Positions 24,316-33,755 are shown, counted from the first letter of the stretch. The stretch is 64,000 nucleotides of DNA from Sphingomonas sanguinis (GCF_019297835.1 NZ_CP079203.1:2466001-2530000), one strand, 5' to 3'. Made by a program: numbers and translations. The notes: a model not told the origin generated them from the letters alone.

Positions 24316-26919
24316 ATGGACATTCAGCGCAGCGCCGCCCAGCCCAGCATCTCCCCCGCCGCCATCCGGCGCGAGGATTACAGCCCCCCCGCCTGGGAGG
24401 TGCCGCAGATCGCGCTGGACTTCGCGTTGGACCCCGCCGACACCCGCGTCCGCGCCGCGCTGACCGTCACGCGCAGCGGCCCGCATGACGAACCCCTGCG
24501 GCTCGACGGTGCGGGCCAGACGCCGCTGTCGGTCAAGGTCGACGGCGTCGCGGTCAACGACTGGCGGATCGAGGGCGAGCAGCTGGTCGTGCCGCTGACC
24601 GGCGACTCCCATATCGTCGAGACCGAGGTGTCGATCGCGCCCGAGAGCAACACCCAGCTCATGGGTCTCTACGCCTCGGGCGGGAATCTCTGCACCCAAT
24701 GCGAGGCGGAAGGGTTTCGCCGCATCACTTGGTTCCCCGACCGGCCAGATGTGCTGAGCGTCTACCGCGTGCGGATGACGGCGGACCGGCTGCGCTACCC
24801 GGTGCTGCTCGCCAATGGCGATCCGATTGCGCAGGGCGATAACGACGACGGCACGCATTGGGCGGAATGGCACGACCCCTTCCCCAAGCCCTCCTATCTG
24901 TTCGCGCTGGTCGCGGGCGATCTGGCGGTCAATGCCTCGACCTTCACCACGATGAGCGGGCGCGAGGTGCAACTGGGCATCTGGGTCCGTGCCGCCGACA
25001 TTGCCAAGACCGACCATGCGCTCCACGCACTGAAGCTGTCGATGGCGTGGGACGAGCGCGTCTATGGCCGCGAGTATGATCTCGACGTGTTCAACATCGT
25101 CGCGGTCGACGATTTCAACTTCGGCGCGATGGAGAATAAGGGGCTGAACATCTTCAACAGCCGCTACATCCTCGCCGATCCCGACACCGCGACCGATTAT
25201 GATTACGACGCGATCGCCGCCGTCGTCGCGCATGAATATTTCCACAATTGGTCGGGCAACCGGATCACCTGCCGCGACTGGTTCCAGCTTTCCTTGAAGG
25301 AAGGCTTCACCGTCTATCGCGACCAGTGTTTCTCCGCCGACCAGGGATCGGCCGCGGTCAAGCGGATCGAGGATGTGCGCGGGCTTCGCGCCAGCCAGTT
25401 CCCGGAGGATTCCGGCCCGCTCGCGCATCCGGTGCGCCCCGAAAGCTATATCGAGATCAGCAATTTCTACACGGCGACCATCTATAACAAGGGTGCCGAG
25501 CTGATCCGCATGATGGCGACCATGCTCGGGCCGGTGAAGTTCCGCGCGGCGACCGACCTGTATTTCAGCCGCTTCGACGGTACGGCCGCCACCTGCGAGG
25601 ATTTCGTCGCCTGCATGGAGGAAGCAAGCGGCGTCGACCTGTCGCAATTCCGCCTATGGTATGCCCAGGCGGGCACGCCGCGCGTCTCGGCGGGGCTTAG
25701 CCATCAGCCCGGCGGCGGTCGTGCCGAACTGCGCCTCGCCCAGCATGTTCCCGCCACGCCGGGGCAAAGCGTCAAGCAGCCGATGCTCCTCCCGCTCAAG
25801 GTCCGGCTGTTCGGCGCGGAAACCGGCCGACCGCTGACCGAGGAAAAGCTGATCCTGCTCGACCAGGTGGCCGAGACGATCACCTTCGAGACGATCACCG
25901 AGCGCCCTGTCCTGTCGATCAATCGCGGCTTTTCCGCGCCCATCGTGATCGAGAGCGACCGCACGGCGGAGGACCTTGCCTTCCTGTCAGCGCATGACGA
26001 CGATCCCTTCGCCCGGTACGAGGCGATGCAGCAACTGATGCTCGACACGCTGGTCGCGGGCACGATCCATGGCGAGATAAAGGGCCAGGCGGTGATCGAC
26101 GCCGTCACCCGCACGCTGGAGGCCGAGGGGCTGGAGCTGGCCTTCCTCGCCGAGGCGGTGCTGTTGCCGTCGGAGAATTTCATCGGCGACCAGCTCATCA
26201 CCGTCGATCCCGATGCGATCCATGCGGCGCGCGAGGCGCTGCGTACGCAATTGGGCCAGGCGCTGCTGCCGACCTGGCGGCGGCTTTATGCCGAGCTGGC
26301 GCAGGGTTCTTATGTCTATTCGCCCGAGGCCAAGGGGCGCCGCCGCCTGCGCAACGTCGCGCTCGGCTATATCGCCGCCAGTGGTGCGGAGGATGCCGCC
26401 GCGCTGGCCTTCGCGCAGTTCGAGGCGGCGGACAATATGACCGATCGGCAGGCGGCGCTGACCACGCTGGTCAGTTCCGACGCCCCCGAGCGGGAAGAAG
26501 CGCTGGCGCGTTTCCATGCGCGCTATGCCGGTAACGGGCTGGTGCTCGACAAATGGTTCCAGACCCAGGCGCTGTCGTCGCGCGGCGACACCGGCGCGGT
26601 GGTCGAGCGGCTGGTCCAGCATCCCGACTTCACCCTCGCCAATCCCAATCGGGCGCGGGCGGTGCTGGGGGCGTTCGGGGTGAACCAGCGCGCGTTCAAC
26701 GCCGCCGATGGCTCGGGCTATCGCTTCCTGGCGGACCAGCTGATCGCGCTCGACCGACTCAACCCGCAGACCGCCGCCAAGCTGCTCCCGCCGCTCGGCC
26801 GCTGGCGCCGGTTCGACGCCAAGCGCTCGGCCCTGATGCGTGCCGAGCTGGTGCGGATCGTCGAGACGCCGGGCCTGTCCAAGGATCTGTTCGAGCAGGC
26901 GTCGAAGAGCCTGGACTAA
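24316..26919 (+). CDS. pepN: Aminopeptidase N (M1 family)
   Basis: A cytosolic zinc aminopeptidase of 867 residues, the normal length for alphaproteobacterial PepN. The exopeptidase motif FNFGAMENKGLNIFNSRYIL lies near residues 270-290. The zinc site HEYFHNWSGNRITCRDW with LKEGFTVYRDQ follows. The C-terminal helical domain is complete to RIVETPGLSKDLFEQASKSL. The ATG at 24316 starts just before the conserved Asp/Tyr N-terminal region. The long open frame upstream of it is antisense to the M28 peptidase and is not part of the gene. It removes N-terminal amino acids from peptides in protein turnover. Confidence 0.96.
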   Translation: MDIQRSAAQPSISPAAIRREDYSPPAWEVPQIALDFALDPADTRVRAALTVTRSGPHDEPLRLDGAGQTPLSVKVDGVAVNDWRIEGEQLVVPLTGDSHIVETEVSIAPESNTQLMGLYASGGNLCTQCEAEGFRRITWFPDRPDVLSVYRVRMTADRLRYPVLLANGDPIAQGDNDDGTHWAEWHDPFPKPSYLFALVAGDLAVNASTFTTMSGREVQLGIWVRAADIAKTDHALHALKLSMAWDERVYGREYDLDVFNIVAVDDFNFGAMENKGLNIFNSRYILADPDTATDYDYDAIAAVVAHEYFHNWSGNRITCRDWFQLSLKEGFTVYRDQCFSADQGSAAVKRIEDVRGLRASQFPEDSGPLAHPVRPESYIEISNFYTATIYNKGAELIRMMATMLGPVKFRAATDLYFSRFDGTAATCEDFVACMEEASGVDLSQFRLWYAQAGTPRVSAGLSHQPGGGRAELRLAQHVPATPGQSVKQPMLLPLKVRLFGAETGRPLTEEKLILLDQVAETITFETITERPVLSINRGFSAPIVIESDRTAEDLAFLSAHDDDPFARYEAMQQLMLDTLVAGTIHGEIKGQAVIDAVTRTLEAEGLELAFLAEAVLLPSENFIGDQLITVDPDAIHAAREALRTQLGQALLPTWRRLYAELAQGSYVYSPEAKGRRRLRNVALGYIAASGAEDAAALAFAQFEAADNMTDRQAALTTLVSSDAPEREEALARFHARYAGNGLVLDKWFQTQALSSRGDTGAVVERLVQHPDFTLANPNRARAVLGAFGVNQRAFNAADGSGYRFLADQLIALDRLNPQTAAKLLPPLGRWRRFDAKRSALMRAELVRIVETPGLSKDLFEQASKSLD

Positions 26920-26921
26920 CC

Positions 26922-27040
26922 TTATTCCTCCCCTTGCAGGGGAGGTAGCAGGCGCAGCCTGACGGAGGGGTGTCCCGCTCTCGATAGGACGACACCCCTC
27001 CACCATCCTTCGGATGGTCCCCCTCCCCTTACAGGGGAGG
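26922..27040. repeat. Palindromic intergenic element, copy 1 (119 bp)
   Basis: The element starts TTATTCCTCCCCTTGCAG and ends with its near mirror TACAGGGGAGGAATA. Inside lies a second inverted pair, GGAGGGGTGTC and GACACCCCTCC, and CACCATCCTTCGGATGGTCC. It fills the gap between pepN and the convergent esterase. It shares ends and internal hairpins with the element at 33594-33727, so it is a family, possibly a non-autonomous mobile repeat. Confidence 0.75.
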
Positions 27041-27044
27041 AATA

Positions 27045-27977
27045 TTACTGGGCCTTGGCCTTCAAAAACCCTTCCATCACGATCCAGCGATAAAAGGCGT
27101 CGAACCAGCCGGTGCTGGTCGTCGTCTTCGGATACATACCGAAGCCGTGGCCGCCCTGGCCGTAGAGGTGGAACTCGACCGGCTTCTTCGCGGCCATCCA
27201 CTGGTCGATCAGGCCGAAGCCTTTGCCCGCGAACAGGGGATCGTCGGCGGCGATCGCGGCGAACATCGGCGGCGCGTCGGCGGGCACCGTCATCGGCTGG
27301 AGTGGGCCATAGATGTCGCCGATAAAGGCGGGCTTGGCCTGACCGTCGAGCACCGTCGCGACGGTCAGCATCGCGCCTGCCGAAAAGCCGATCATGCCGA
27401 CCCGGTTGGGGTCGACCTTCCACTCGCCCGCCCGCTGGCGAACCAGTGCGAAGGCGGCGCGGGAATCGGCGATCTGCGGCGCGAGGCCCTTCAACGCCTC
27501 CTCCGGGTTCGGCCGCGCGGCGGGGCGCGCCACGCTGGAGAACATCGCCGCCATCGACTTTTCGAACTCGCCCATATCGGCGGGCGTCTGGTTCAGCCGG
27601 TATTTCAGGACGAAGGCGGCAATGCCACGATCGGCCAGTGCCTTGGCCACGTCCCAGCCTTCATTCTGCATCGACAGGGTACGGAAACCGCCGCCAGGCG
27701 CGACGATGACGGCGGCACCGGTCGCCTTGGCGGGATCGGGCAGGAAGGGGGTGAGCGTCGCTTGCGTCACGTTGCGGGCGAACACGCTGTTATACTGGCT
27801 GTGCCAGCTTTCCTTGTTCTTCGCACCCGGCAACGGCCCGGTGTTCAGCGGAATGGCGGTCGGCTGTGCGGGTATGGCGATCGGCGCCATCTTGTCGGCC
27901 TGCGCCATGGCGGGTGCCGCCACCGAGAGCGTTAGCAAAGCGGCCAGCGCATGGCCGGCCCAGCGTTTGGACTTCAT
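27045..27977 (-). CDS. Secreted alpha/beta hydrolase (acetyl-esterase/BD-FAE type)
   Basis: A protein of 310 residues with a signal peptide ending near APAMAQ. The oxyanion region is VIVAPGGGFRTLSMQNEGWD. The nucleophile elbow is GMIGFSAGAM (Ser near residue 199). A candidate Asp lies in IAADDPLF and a His in QGGHGFGMYP. It probably deacylates a small or carbohydrate-linked substrate in the periplasm. The stop lies 5 bp from the palindromic element. Confidence 0.87.
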   Translation of the reverse strand: MKSKRWAGHALAALLTLSVAAPAMAQADKMAPIAIPAQPTAIPLNTGPLPGAKNKESWHSQYNSVFARNVTQATLTPFLPDPAKATGAAVIVAPGGGFRTLSMQNEGWDVAKALADRGIAAFVLKYRLNQTPADMGEFEKSMAAMFSSVARPAARPNPEEALKGLAPQIADSRAAFALVRQRAGEWKVDPNRVGMIGFSAGAMLTVATVLDGQAKPAFIGDIYGPLQPMTVPADAPPMFAAIAADDPLFAGKGFGLIDQWMAAKKPVEFHLYGQGGHGFGMYPKTTTSTGWFDAFYRWIVMEGFLKAKAQ

Positions 27978-28081
27978 ATCCCCTCCTGTCCTCCGTGGGT
28001 TATGTCCCTACGGTCGGACGGGGATGGTACGCCTATTGGGAACGCACGCAAGGCAAAATGTTAAGGCTAACAAGGAAGCGT

Positions 28082-28168
28082 GGCCTTCGACTTCGCTCAG
28101 CCTGAACGGGGTTTGGTATCCAGACTCAGTTCCCTTCCCTCCGTTCAGCCTGAGCGAAGTCGAAGGCC
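28082..28168. repeat. Inverted pair of the 28-bp dispersed repeat
   Basis: The direct arm at 28082-28109 and the inverted arm at 28141-28168 match 27 of 28 bases and are separated by 31 bases, so the transcript could form a long hairpin. The arms are copies of the repeat at 22408-22435. The 202-bp stretch 27978-28179 between the esterase and CsaA genes holds nothing else clear. Confidence 0.8.
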
Positions 28169-28179
28169 AAGGGAAACCC

Positions 28180-28539
28180 TCAGAACAACCGCCCCCCATT
28201 GGGTACAGGCAAATCCGGCGCGATCAGCACCACCTGCCCCTCCGCATCGGGAAAGCCCAGGGTCAGCACCTCGGACATCATCGGCCCGATCTGGCGCGGC
28301 GGAAAGTTCACCACCGCCGCCACCTGCCGCCCGACCAGGGTCTCCGGCGTATAATGCCGCGTGATCTGCGCCGAGGACCGCTTCACCCCGATAACCTCAC
28401 CAAAGTCGATGGTCAGCTTGATCGCGGGCTTGCGCGCCTCCGGAAACGGTTCGGCGGCGATGACGGTGCCGACACGGATGTCGACCGCCAGGAAATCCTC
28501 GATCCCGATACGGGTGGCGGGGGCGTCAGAAGTCGACAT
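28180..28539 (-). CDS. csaA: tRNA-binding domain protein CsaA
   Basis: A 119-residue single-domain protein with the EMAP/tRNA-binding OB-fold of Csa[21 protein letters not shown], then [20 protein letters not shown] and [20 protein letters not shown]. CsaA homologues have chaperone-like and tRNA-binding activity. The start overlaps the end of the upstream GST gene by 14 bp, suggesting a two-gene unit. Confidence 0.92.
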   Translation of the reverse strand: MSTSDAPATRIGIEDFLAVDIRVGTVIAAEPFPEARKPAIKLTIDFGEVIGVKRSSAQITRHYTPETLVGRQVAAVVNFPPRQIGPMMSEVLTLGFPDAEGQVVLIAPDLPVPNGGRLF

Positions 28540-29197
28540 TGTCGTAATGCGACGGCGGGGTGACCATCTCCATCCGCTCGGACAGTAGCGGGCGGAAGGA
28601 GGGGCGGCTTTTCAGCCCGCGATACCAGCGCGCGGTCTGTTCATGCCCCTTCCAGTCGATGCCGCCCAGATAATCGGCGACCGAAATCTGCGCCGCCGCC
28701 GCCAGATCGGCGAGACTCATCGTCGCACCGCCCAGCCAGTTGCGATGGTCGAGCAGGTAATCGGTGTAGTCGAGATGCCCGACCGCCGCCTTCATCGCCT
28801 CGCGTAGGCCCTTGGCATCGGGGCTGCCGGTGCGTGCGACACGCTTAACCATGCGTTCGTGGAGTAAGGGGCCGGTCACGTCCTGGTAGAAATGCGTGTC
28901 GAACCACGTCACCAGCCGCCGGATCTCGGCGCGGCCGACGGCGGTGCCGTTGATCATCGCCGACTTCTCGACCGTCTCCTCGAAAAACTCACTGATCGCC
29001 ATCGAGTCGACCAGCAGCACGCCGCGCTCCTCATCGACCATCACCGGAGTCTGCCCGGCAGGGTTCATGTCGAGAAACTCGTCGCGCCGCTGCCATGGCG
29101 ACTCGCGCACCAACTCGTATCCGACGCCCTTCTCGCCCAGCAACAGCCGGACCTTGCGGGAAAAGGGACAGAGCGGGAATTGGTAGAGTTGCCACAT
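28526..29197 (-). CDS. Glutathione S-transferase family protein
   Basis: A protein of about 223 residues. The N-terminal thioredoxin-fold domain begins [20 protein letters not shown] with a Cys-Pro-Phe-Ser site. [20 protein letters not shown] and [10 protein letters not shown] form the glutathione-binding part. The C-terminal helical domain includes [20 protein letters not shown]. The CPFS motif resembles omega/beta-like or glutaredoxin-like members. A GTG nine bases upstream could also start the protein. Confidence 0.88.
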   Translation of the reverse strand: MWQLYQFPLCPFSRKVRLLLGEKGVGYELVRESPWQRRDEFLDMNPAGQTPVMVDEERGVLLVDSMAISEFFEETVEKSAMINGTAVGRAEIRRLVTWFDTHFYQDVTGPLLHERMVKRVARTGSPDAKGLREAMKAAVGHLDYTDYLLDHRNWLGGATMSLADLAAAAQISVADYLGGIDWKGHEQTARWYRGLKSRPSFRPLLSERMEMVTPPSHYDNVDF

Positions 29198-29250
29198 GCC
29201 GCCCACTTAAGCGGGCGGGACACGCGACGCCAACCCCGATGGCGCGCTTT

Positions 29251-30678
29251 TCACCCTTTCCCGCGCGCAGGGCGGCGCAACCTTCGCTGCCCGAGCACGA
29301 TACCGCTGATCGACAGCACCAGACCGGCCAGCGACCAGAGCCACATCCACGCATTCCAGACCCACTCATGCGCGGTCAGCCACGGCCAGTCCCAGGTGTG
29401 GAGCAGCGTATAGACCCAACGATAGGCGCGCCGCGTGCCATCCTGCCGCTCGACCAGCGCGCCGCTCATCGGATCGACATAGAGCCAGGTCGCCGCCGCA
29501 TCGTCGAACCGCAGCCTCCAGAGCGGCAGCCGCGTCGCGTCGGTCCAGTAGAAATCGGGCCGCGCCAGCCACTCGCGCGCCACCCGCCGCCCGCCGGGCA
29601 CCAGCATCGCGGCGCGCAGCGGATCGGCGGCGCGTGCGGGCTGAAGCGTCGCCTGCTCCAGCCAGCGCGGATGCGGCGAGGCGCGGTCGATCGCGATTCG
29701 GGCGAATCCGGCATCCCCGCTCCACTCGACGGTGCGCGCATTCGGCGCGATCCGGGACAGCCGGTCAAGATCGTGCGGCTGCCCCGCCCGCCCGGCATAG
29801 GCCCGCATCGCCGCCGCAGGCGCCTCGCCCCCGGCAAAGGCGTGGCCCGGATCGACCGACAGCCAGCCGCTGACGATCCAGGTCGTCAGCATCACACCGC
29901 CCGCCAGCCCGCTGACATGATGCCAGAGCATCCAGCCGCGATAGGGCGTCATCCGCCCGCCGCGATAGCGCCGCCGCCCCACTCGCAGTCGCAATATGCC
30001 GATCCACAGGCCGGTCAGCGCGACCGCGATGCACGGGCCCGCCACCCACATCACCGCCTGCCGCCAAGTCTCGCGATCCCGGCGCAACAGGGTCGGATAA
30101 ATCCAGTGCGGAACCGAGCCCAGCCAGTTCCAGAACCGCTGGCCCCGCGTCGTCCGCTGCACCGGCTGGCCGGTCAGGCTGGAGATATAGAGTTCGGTCC
30201 CCGCCGCATCGGCCAGCGCGACCTTCCACAAGGGGCGATGCCGGTCGAAGCCGTTCGCCACCGTCCATTGGTCGTCCGCGATCCGCTCGGCAGCGCGGAT
30301 CGGCCCCGCGAAGCGGATCGCGACGCGCATGGCGAGTGCCGCATCGACGGGCGCGACCGATCCGCCATCCGCCGACAGAATGCGCGTGTCGCCGTCGCGG
30401 CTTTCGATCCGCCAGACCGGCACGGCGTCGCGCATCTCCAGCGTGATCCGCCGGGCATCGGGCGCCATGGGCGCTCGGCCCACCCGCGCCCAGTCGATCG
30501 GTTGCGCGCGCTTCCATGTCTCCGCCGGGCTCAGCGACGGATAGGGCACGTAAAGCATCACCAGCCCGCTCGCGAACCACATGGCAAAGAACAGGCAGGT
30601 GACGATCCCGACCCAGCGATGGGTGAGGAAGGCGAGCCGCAAAGCCGCCTTCCCCCAGGACCGGTCAGAACCCGGCAC
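29251..30678 (-). CDS. PepSY-domain membrane protein, coupled to TonB receptor
   Basis: An inner-membrane protein of about 475 residues with four or more membrane helices. The start region FLTHRWVGIVTCLFFAMWFA, SGLVMLYVPYP, a central HWIYPTLLRRDRETW and a conserved His pair in MLWHHVSGLAGG match PepSY-associated TM proteins of iron and metal uptake operons. The GTG at 30678 overlaps the receptor stop by 14 bp. A longer frame to 30732 exists but overlaps more. The conserved histidines may bind haem, so a reductase role on an imported metal complex is possible (inference). Confidence 0.82.
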   Translation of the reverse strand: MPGSDRSWGKAALRLAFLTHRWVGIVTCLFFAMWFASGLVMLYVPYPSLSPAETWKRAQPIDWARVGRAPMAPDARRITLEMRDAVPVWRIESRDGDTRILSADGGSVAPVDAALAMRVAIRFAGPIRAAERIADDQWTVANGFDRHRPLWKVALADAAGTELYISSLTGQPVQRTTRGQRFWNWLGSVPHWIYPTLLRRDRETWRQAVMWVAGPCIAVALTGLWIGILRLRVGRRRYRGGRMTPYRGWMLWHHVSGLAGGVMLTTWIVSGWLSVDPGHAFAGGEAPAAAMRAYAGRAGQPHDLDRLSRIAPNARTVEWSGDAGFARIAIDRASPHPRWLEQATLQPARAADPLRAAMLVPGGRRVAREWLARPDFYWTDATRLPLWRLRFDDAAATWLYVDPMSGALVERQDGTRRAYRWVYTLLHTWDWPWLTAHEWVWNAWMWLWSLAGLVLSISGIVLGQRRLRRPARGKG

Positions 30679-32827
30679 GAACGCCGATGTCCAGCGCACG
30701 CGGGCGGCCCAATATCCATTGCTGGTCGCCATAGGCCGTCACCGCATAGGCCTTGTCGAACAGATTATAGACACGGACATTGACCGCCAGATGCGGCGTC
30801 AGCGCATAGGACAAGGTGGTGTCCACCGTCGCATAGCCGGGGATACGGAACGCCTCCCCATTGTCGGAGAAGCGCCGCCCGACATAACGCAGCCCGGCGC
30901 GCGCCTGCAGCTTCGCCGAGGCATCCCAGCGCAGCCAGAGATTGGCCAGCGCCTCGGGCACGTTCGGCGGTGTGCGGCCGCTATAATCCACGCCGCCGGA
31001 ACGGAAATCGTCAAACCGGGCATCGAGCAGCGTGCCGTTTGCGTCGATTCCGAAGCCCTGCGGCAGATCGAGCGTCACCGCCGCCTCGACGCCCTGCGAC
31101 GATCGTTGCCCGACCTGCTCGACGGGGCTCGCCAGCGTGCGCTGGGCGAGAAGGCCGGTCTTGACGATGCGATAGGCCGCCAGCGTGGCGGTGCCATGTC
31201 CGTTCGCGAACAGCCACTTGGCCCCCGCCTCGACCTGATGGCCCCTGGCGTTGCTATACTGGACCTGCCCGGTCGACACGGTGGTCAGCGTGCCCAGCGG
31301 ATCGACGCCGGTGGCATATTGCGCATAAAGCGACAGGGTCGGCACCGGCTGATAGACCAGCCCCGCGCGCCACGTCGCGTTGCGGAACGTCTTTTCCAGC
31401 ACGAAGCGATCCGGCGTGGCGACGGTCCAGCGACGGACATTGTCCACCTCGTAACGGACGCCGCTGACCACCGACCATTTCGGGCCGAGCGTCACCCGAT
31501 CCTCGGCAAACACCGCCAGTGCGGTGGTGCGGGTGCGATAGCGTGGGGCGATTCCCTGCGTATCGAGGAAACGGCCGGGATCGAAGGCTAAGGGATCGAC
31601 CGCATCGACCTGCTCGACCGAGCCGAAGTCGTTCTCATGGGTGAAGCGGACCAGATTGGCGTCCACCCCGACGACCAGCGCGTTGGCGATGCCCGGCGCA
31701 AGTCCCGTGCGCCACGTCACGCTGGCCTGATCGCCCCATTGGGTCAGGTCGTGGCGGATGCCGTAATTGCTGCTTCGGCGGATCGTGGCCGGAGTGCCCG
31801 TCGATCCGTCCGCGCACGCGCCGCTCGCACCGACCCAGCAATAATTCTCCAGATTGCGCCAGAAGCGGTCGCTGGTCAGGACATAGGCGATATTGGACAG
31901 GCTGATCGCATTGCTCGGCGTCCAGTCGACCCGGATCGAGGCACGGTCGTCGCGGAACCGCATCCGCCCGTCGCCGACATTATAGTTGCGATCCCGCACC
32001 GCCAAGTCGAGCCGCCCGTCGATCAGCGGGGTGCCGAAATAGGTCATGGGCCGCTGGTCGCCATGATCGCCGCGCACCGTCACCGCCAGTGTCGAGGACG
32101 GCGTCCAGCGCAACGTACCTGACAGCGCGACGCTGTCCGACCGTCCCCGATCGACATAGCCATCCGACCGGCGATAGCTGGCATCCACCCGGTAGCCGAG
32201 CGTCGGGGTCAGCGGCCCGCCCAGCCCGGCGGCGGCGCGGAAACTGTCCTGCCCGCCATAGCCGATCTCGGCCTGCCCATGGGTCTGCGCGGTGGGCGCA
32301 CGCATCACGACATTGACCGCGCCGCCCAGCGCGCCCTGCCCGTAGAGGACCGAGGCAGGGCCGCCCAGCACATCGATCCGCTCGACCATCCAGGGATCGG
32401 TCGGGAATGTGATCGTCCCCGCCGCCGGGAACAACCGCACGCCGTCGACCAGTTGCAGCACCGACCCCTGCCCCGAAAAGCCTCGCGCTGACAGGGCCGT
32501 GCCGCCATTGCCGGGATTGGCGACGCTCGACAGGCCGGGCGCGCGCGTTTCCGCCTCGACGATCGACACATCGCCTTGGGCGCGGATCGTCCCGCCGTCG
32601 AGCGATGCGATGCTGGCGGGCGTCTCCAGCGGTGTCAGGCCCAGGCGACTGCCGGTGGCATTGGGTGTGTCGAGCGCCTGTTTCTCCCGCGTGCCGATCA
32701 CCAGCACGGTGGCGTCGCCCCCCTGCTCCTCGGCCTTTTGCGCCCTTGCCTGCGTCGCCCCCAGCAGAAGCGCCGCGCCACCCCACAGGACCATAGGAAC
32801 CTGTCCGAATCTGTTACGATATATCAT
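30665..32827 (-). CDS. TonB-dependent receptor in the cobalamin regulon
   Basis: An outer-membrane receptor of about 720 residues. The signal region is VLWGGAALLLGATQARAQ. The plug domain shows ETPASIASLDGGTIRAQGDV, SARGFSGQGSVLQLVDGVRL and MVERIDVLGGPASVLYGQGA. The 22-strand barrel ends with LRYVGRRFSDNGEAFRIPGY and a terminal aromatic-type strand (RALDIGVRAGF). The sequence resembles siderophore receptors. The cobalamin riboswitch directly upstream instead points to a corrinoid or B12-regulated substrate. The ATG at 32827 or at 32839 is the likely start. Confidence 0.88.
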   Translation of the reverse strand: MIYRNRFGQVPMVLWGGAALLLGATQARAQKAEEQGGDATVLVIGTREKQALDTPNATGSRLGLTPLETPASIASLDGGTIRAQGDVSIVEAETRAPGLSSVANPGNGGTALSARGFSGQGSVLQLVDGVRLFPAAGTITFPTDPWMVERIDVLGGPASVLYGQGALGGAVNVVMRAPTAQTHGQAEIGYGGQDSFRAAAGLGGPLTPTLGYRVDASYRRSDGYVDRGRSDSVALSGTLRWTPSSTLAVTVRGDHGDQRPMTYFGTPLIDGRLDLAVRDRNYNVGDGRMRFRDDRASIRVDWTPSNAISLSNIAYVLTSDRFWRNLENYCWVGASGACADGSTGTPATIRRSSNYGIRHDLTQWGDQASVTWRTGLAPGIANALVVGVDANLVRFTHENDFGSVEQVDAVDPLAFDPGRFLDTQGIAPRYRTRTTALAVFAEDRVTLGPKWSVVSGVRYEVDNVRRWTVATPDRFVLEKTFRNATWRAGLVYQPVPTLSLYAQYATGVDPLGTLTTVSTGQVQYSNARGHQVEAGAKWLFANGHGTATLAAYRIVKTGLLAQRTLASPVEQVGQRSSQGVEAAVTLDLPQGFGIDANGTLLDARFDDFRSGGVDYSGRTPPNVPEALANLWLRWDASAKLQARAGLRYVGRRFSDNGEAFRIPGYATVDTTLSYALTPHLAVNVRVYNLFDKAYAVTAYGDQQWILGRPRALDIGVRAGF

Positions 32828-33019
32828 TTCAAAGCCCATAGCGTCTTGTCGCGAACAAGCCGAGGCCTTGCCGCCCGATTTCGGGCAGCCGGGTGCCCTG
32901 CGTGCGGCACGCCGTTTTCCGCATTCCACAGGGCCACCCATGCGCCTCCGCCACTTATGGCGTCGCTCGTCGGAACAGACCTAGCCTCGACCATCCCCTG
33001 GACCGGGCATGAGCGACCT

Positions 33020-33210
33020 GACGCCGGCAGGTCTCCTGGCTCACGGGTCATCGCGGACGGATGCGCCTTCCCAGGTTGCCCCAGTGGCTGGATCGCGCCC
33101 ATGGCCGATCCGTGCATCGCCGCTCACCGCTTACAGTTGCAGGGACAGCCGCGGATTTGGGGAGCCAAGCCCCCTCACCGTGTTCCCTTTTAATCTCCCT
33201 TGTCGGGAGA
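33020..33210 (-). promoter_or_regulatory. Cobalamin riboswitch
   Basis: Read on the minus strand, the region contains AAAGGGAACACGGTGAGG and CGGCTGTCCCTGCAACTGTA. GCCACTGGGGCAACCTGGGA then AGGC follow, and finally GACCCGTGAGCCAGGAGACC with TGCCGGC, which is the B12 box at 33023-33045. These are the conserved blocks of the AdoCbl riboswitch in the right order and spacing. About 190 bases separate it from the receptor start. That stretch includes a GCCCGA/TCGGGC hairpin at 32873-32886 that could form part of the expression platform. Expected effect: repression of the receptor/PepSY operon by cobalamin. Confidence 0.93.
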
Positions 33211-33319
33211 ACCGGCGCGATCATATCGCCGGATCATTCCGGCCCCGTATCGCTACGCGGCGGCGATGGAGGGCGTCAAGCGGGATGAGGTCGCGGCGTC
33301 GTTGCGCTATGGCGGCGGC

Positions 33320-33655
33320 ATGGCACGCAGGAACCGTTATCTGATCGCGACGATGCCCGATGGCTATGTGAAGACGATCGGCCCGACATCGCAGCCCTTC
33401 ACCCATTATTGGCGGATCGTCGCCGATCTGGGCGGGGGCAAGACAGAAGTGTTCTGGGGCCATGCCAAGTCGCGCAAGGCGGCGATGGCGAACGATGCCG
33501 CCATGGCAGAGGCGGTGCGGCAGCGCGGCTGGGTCGGGTATCGGTTCGAGGTCGTCGAACTGGTCGAGGCGGACGCGCCGGAAGGCCATAGAAAATCCTC
33601 CCCGGTACGGGGAGGGGGACCGCCGCGCAGCGGTGGTGGAGGGGGGATGCGGTAA
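33320..33655 (+). CDS. Hypothetical protein whose C-terminus runs into a palindromic repeat
   Basis: A small soluble protein, about 111 residues from the ATG at 33320 (an ATG at 33266 is also possible). It begins MARRNRYLIATMPDGYVKTI and continues with SQPFTHYWRIVADLGGGKTE. Homologous-looking small proteins occur in sphingomonads, but I do not know a function. The last about 20 residues (RKSSPVRGGGPPRSGGGGGM) are encoded by the repeat element starting at 33594. The native C-terminus has probably been replaced. Confidence 0.55.
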   Translation: MARRNRYLIATMPDGYVKTIGPTSQPFTHYWRIVADLGGGKTEVFWGHAKSRKAAMANDAAMAEAVRQRGWVGYRFEVVELVEADAPEGHRKSSPVRGGGPPRSGGGGGMR

Positions 33656-33727
33656 AGGGCGCACCTCGCGGCGCGCCCCCTCCACCATGCTTCGCATGGT
33701 CCCCCTCCCCGGGACGGGGAGGATTGG
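33594..33727. repeat. Palindromic intergenic element, copy 2 (134 bp)
   Basis: The ends AATCCTCCCCGGTACGGGG and CCCCGGGACGGGGAGGATT are inverted. The internal GGTGGAGGGGGGATG pairs with CCCCCTCCACCATGC, and the CATGCTTCGCATGG hairpin corresponds to the one in copy 1 at 26922-27040. It sits between a plus-strand hypothetical gene and the convergent lipoprotein gene. Confidence 0.78.
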
Positions 33728-33755
33728 CAGGGACGCATCGCCCCTGCCCTTCCCG

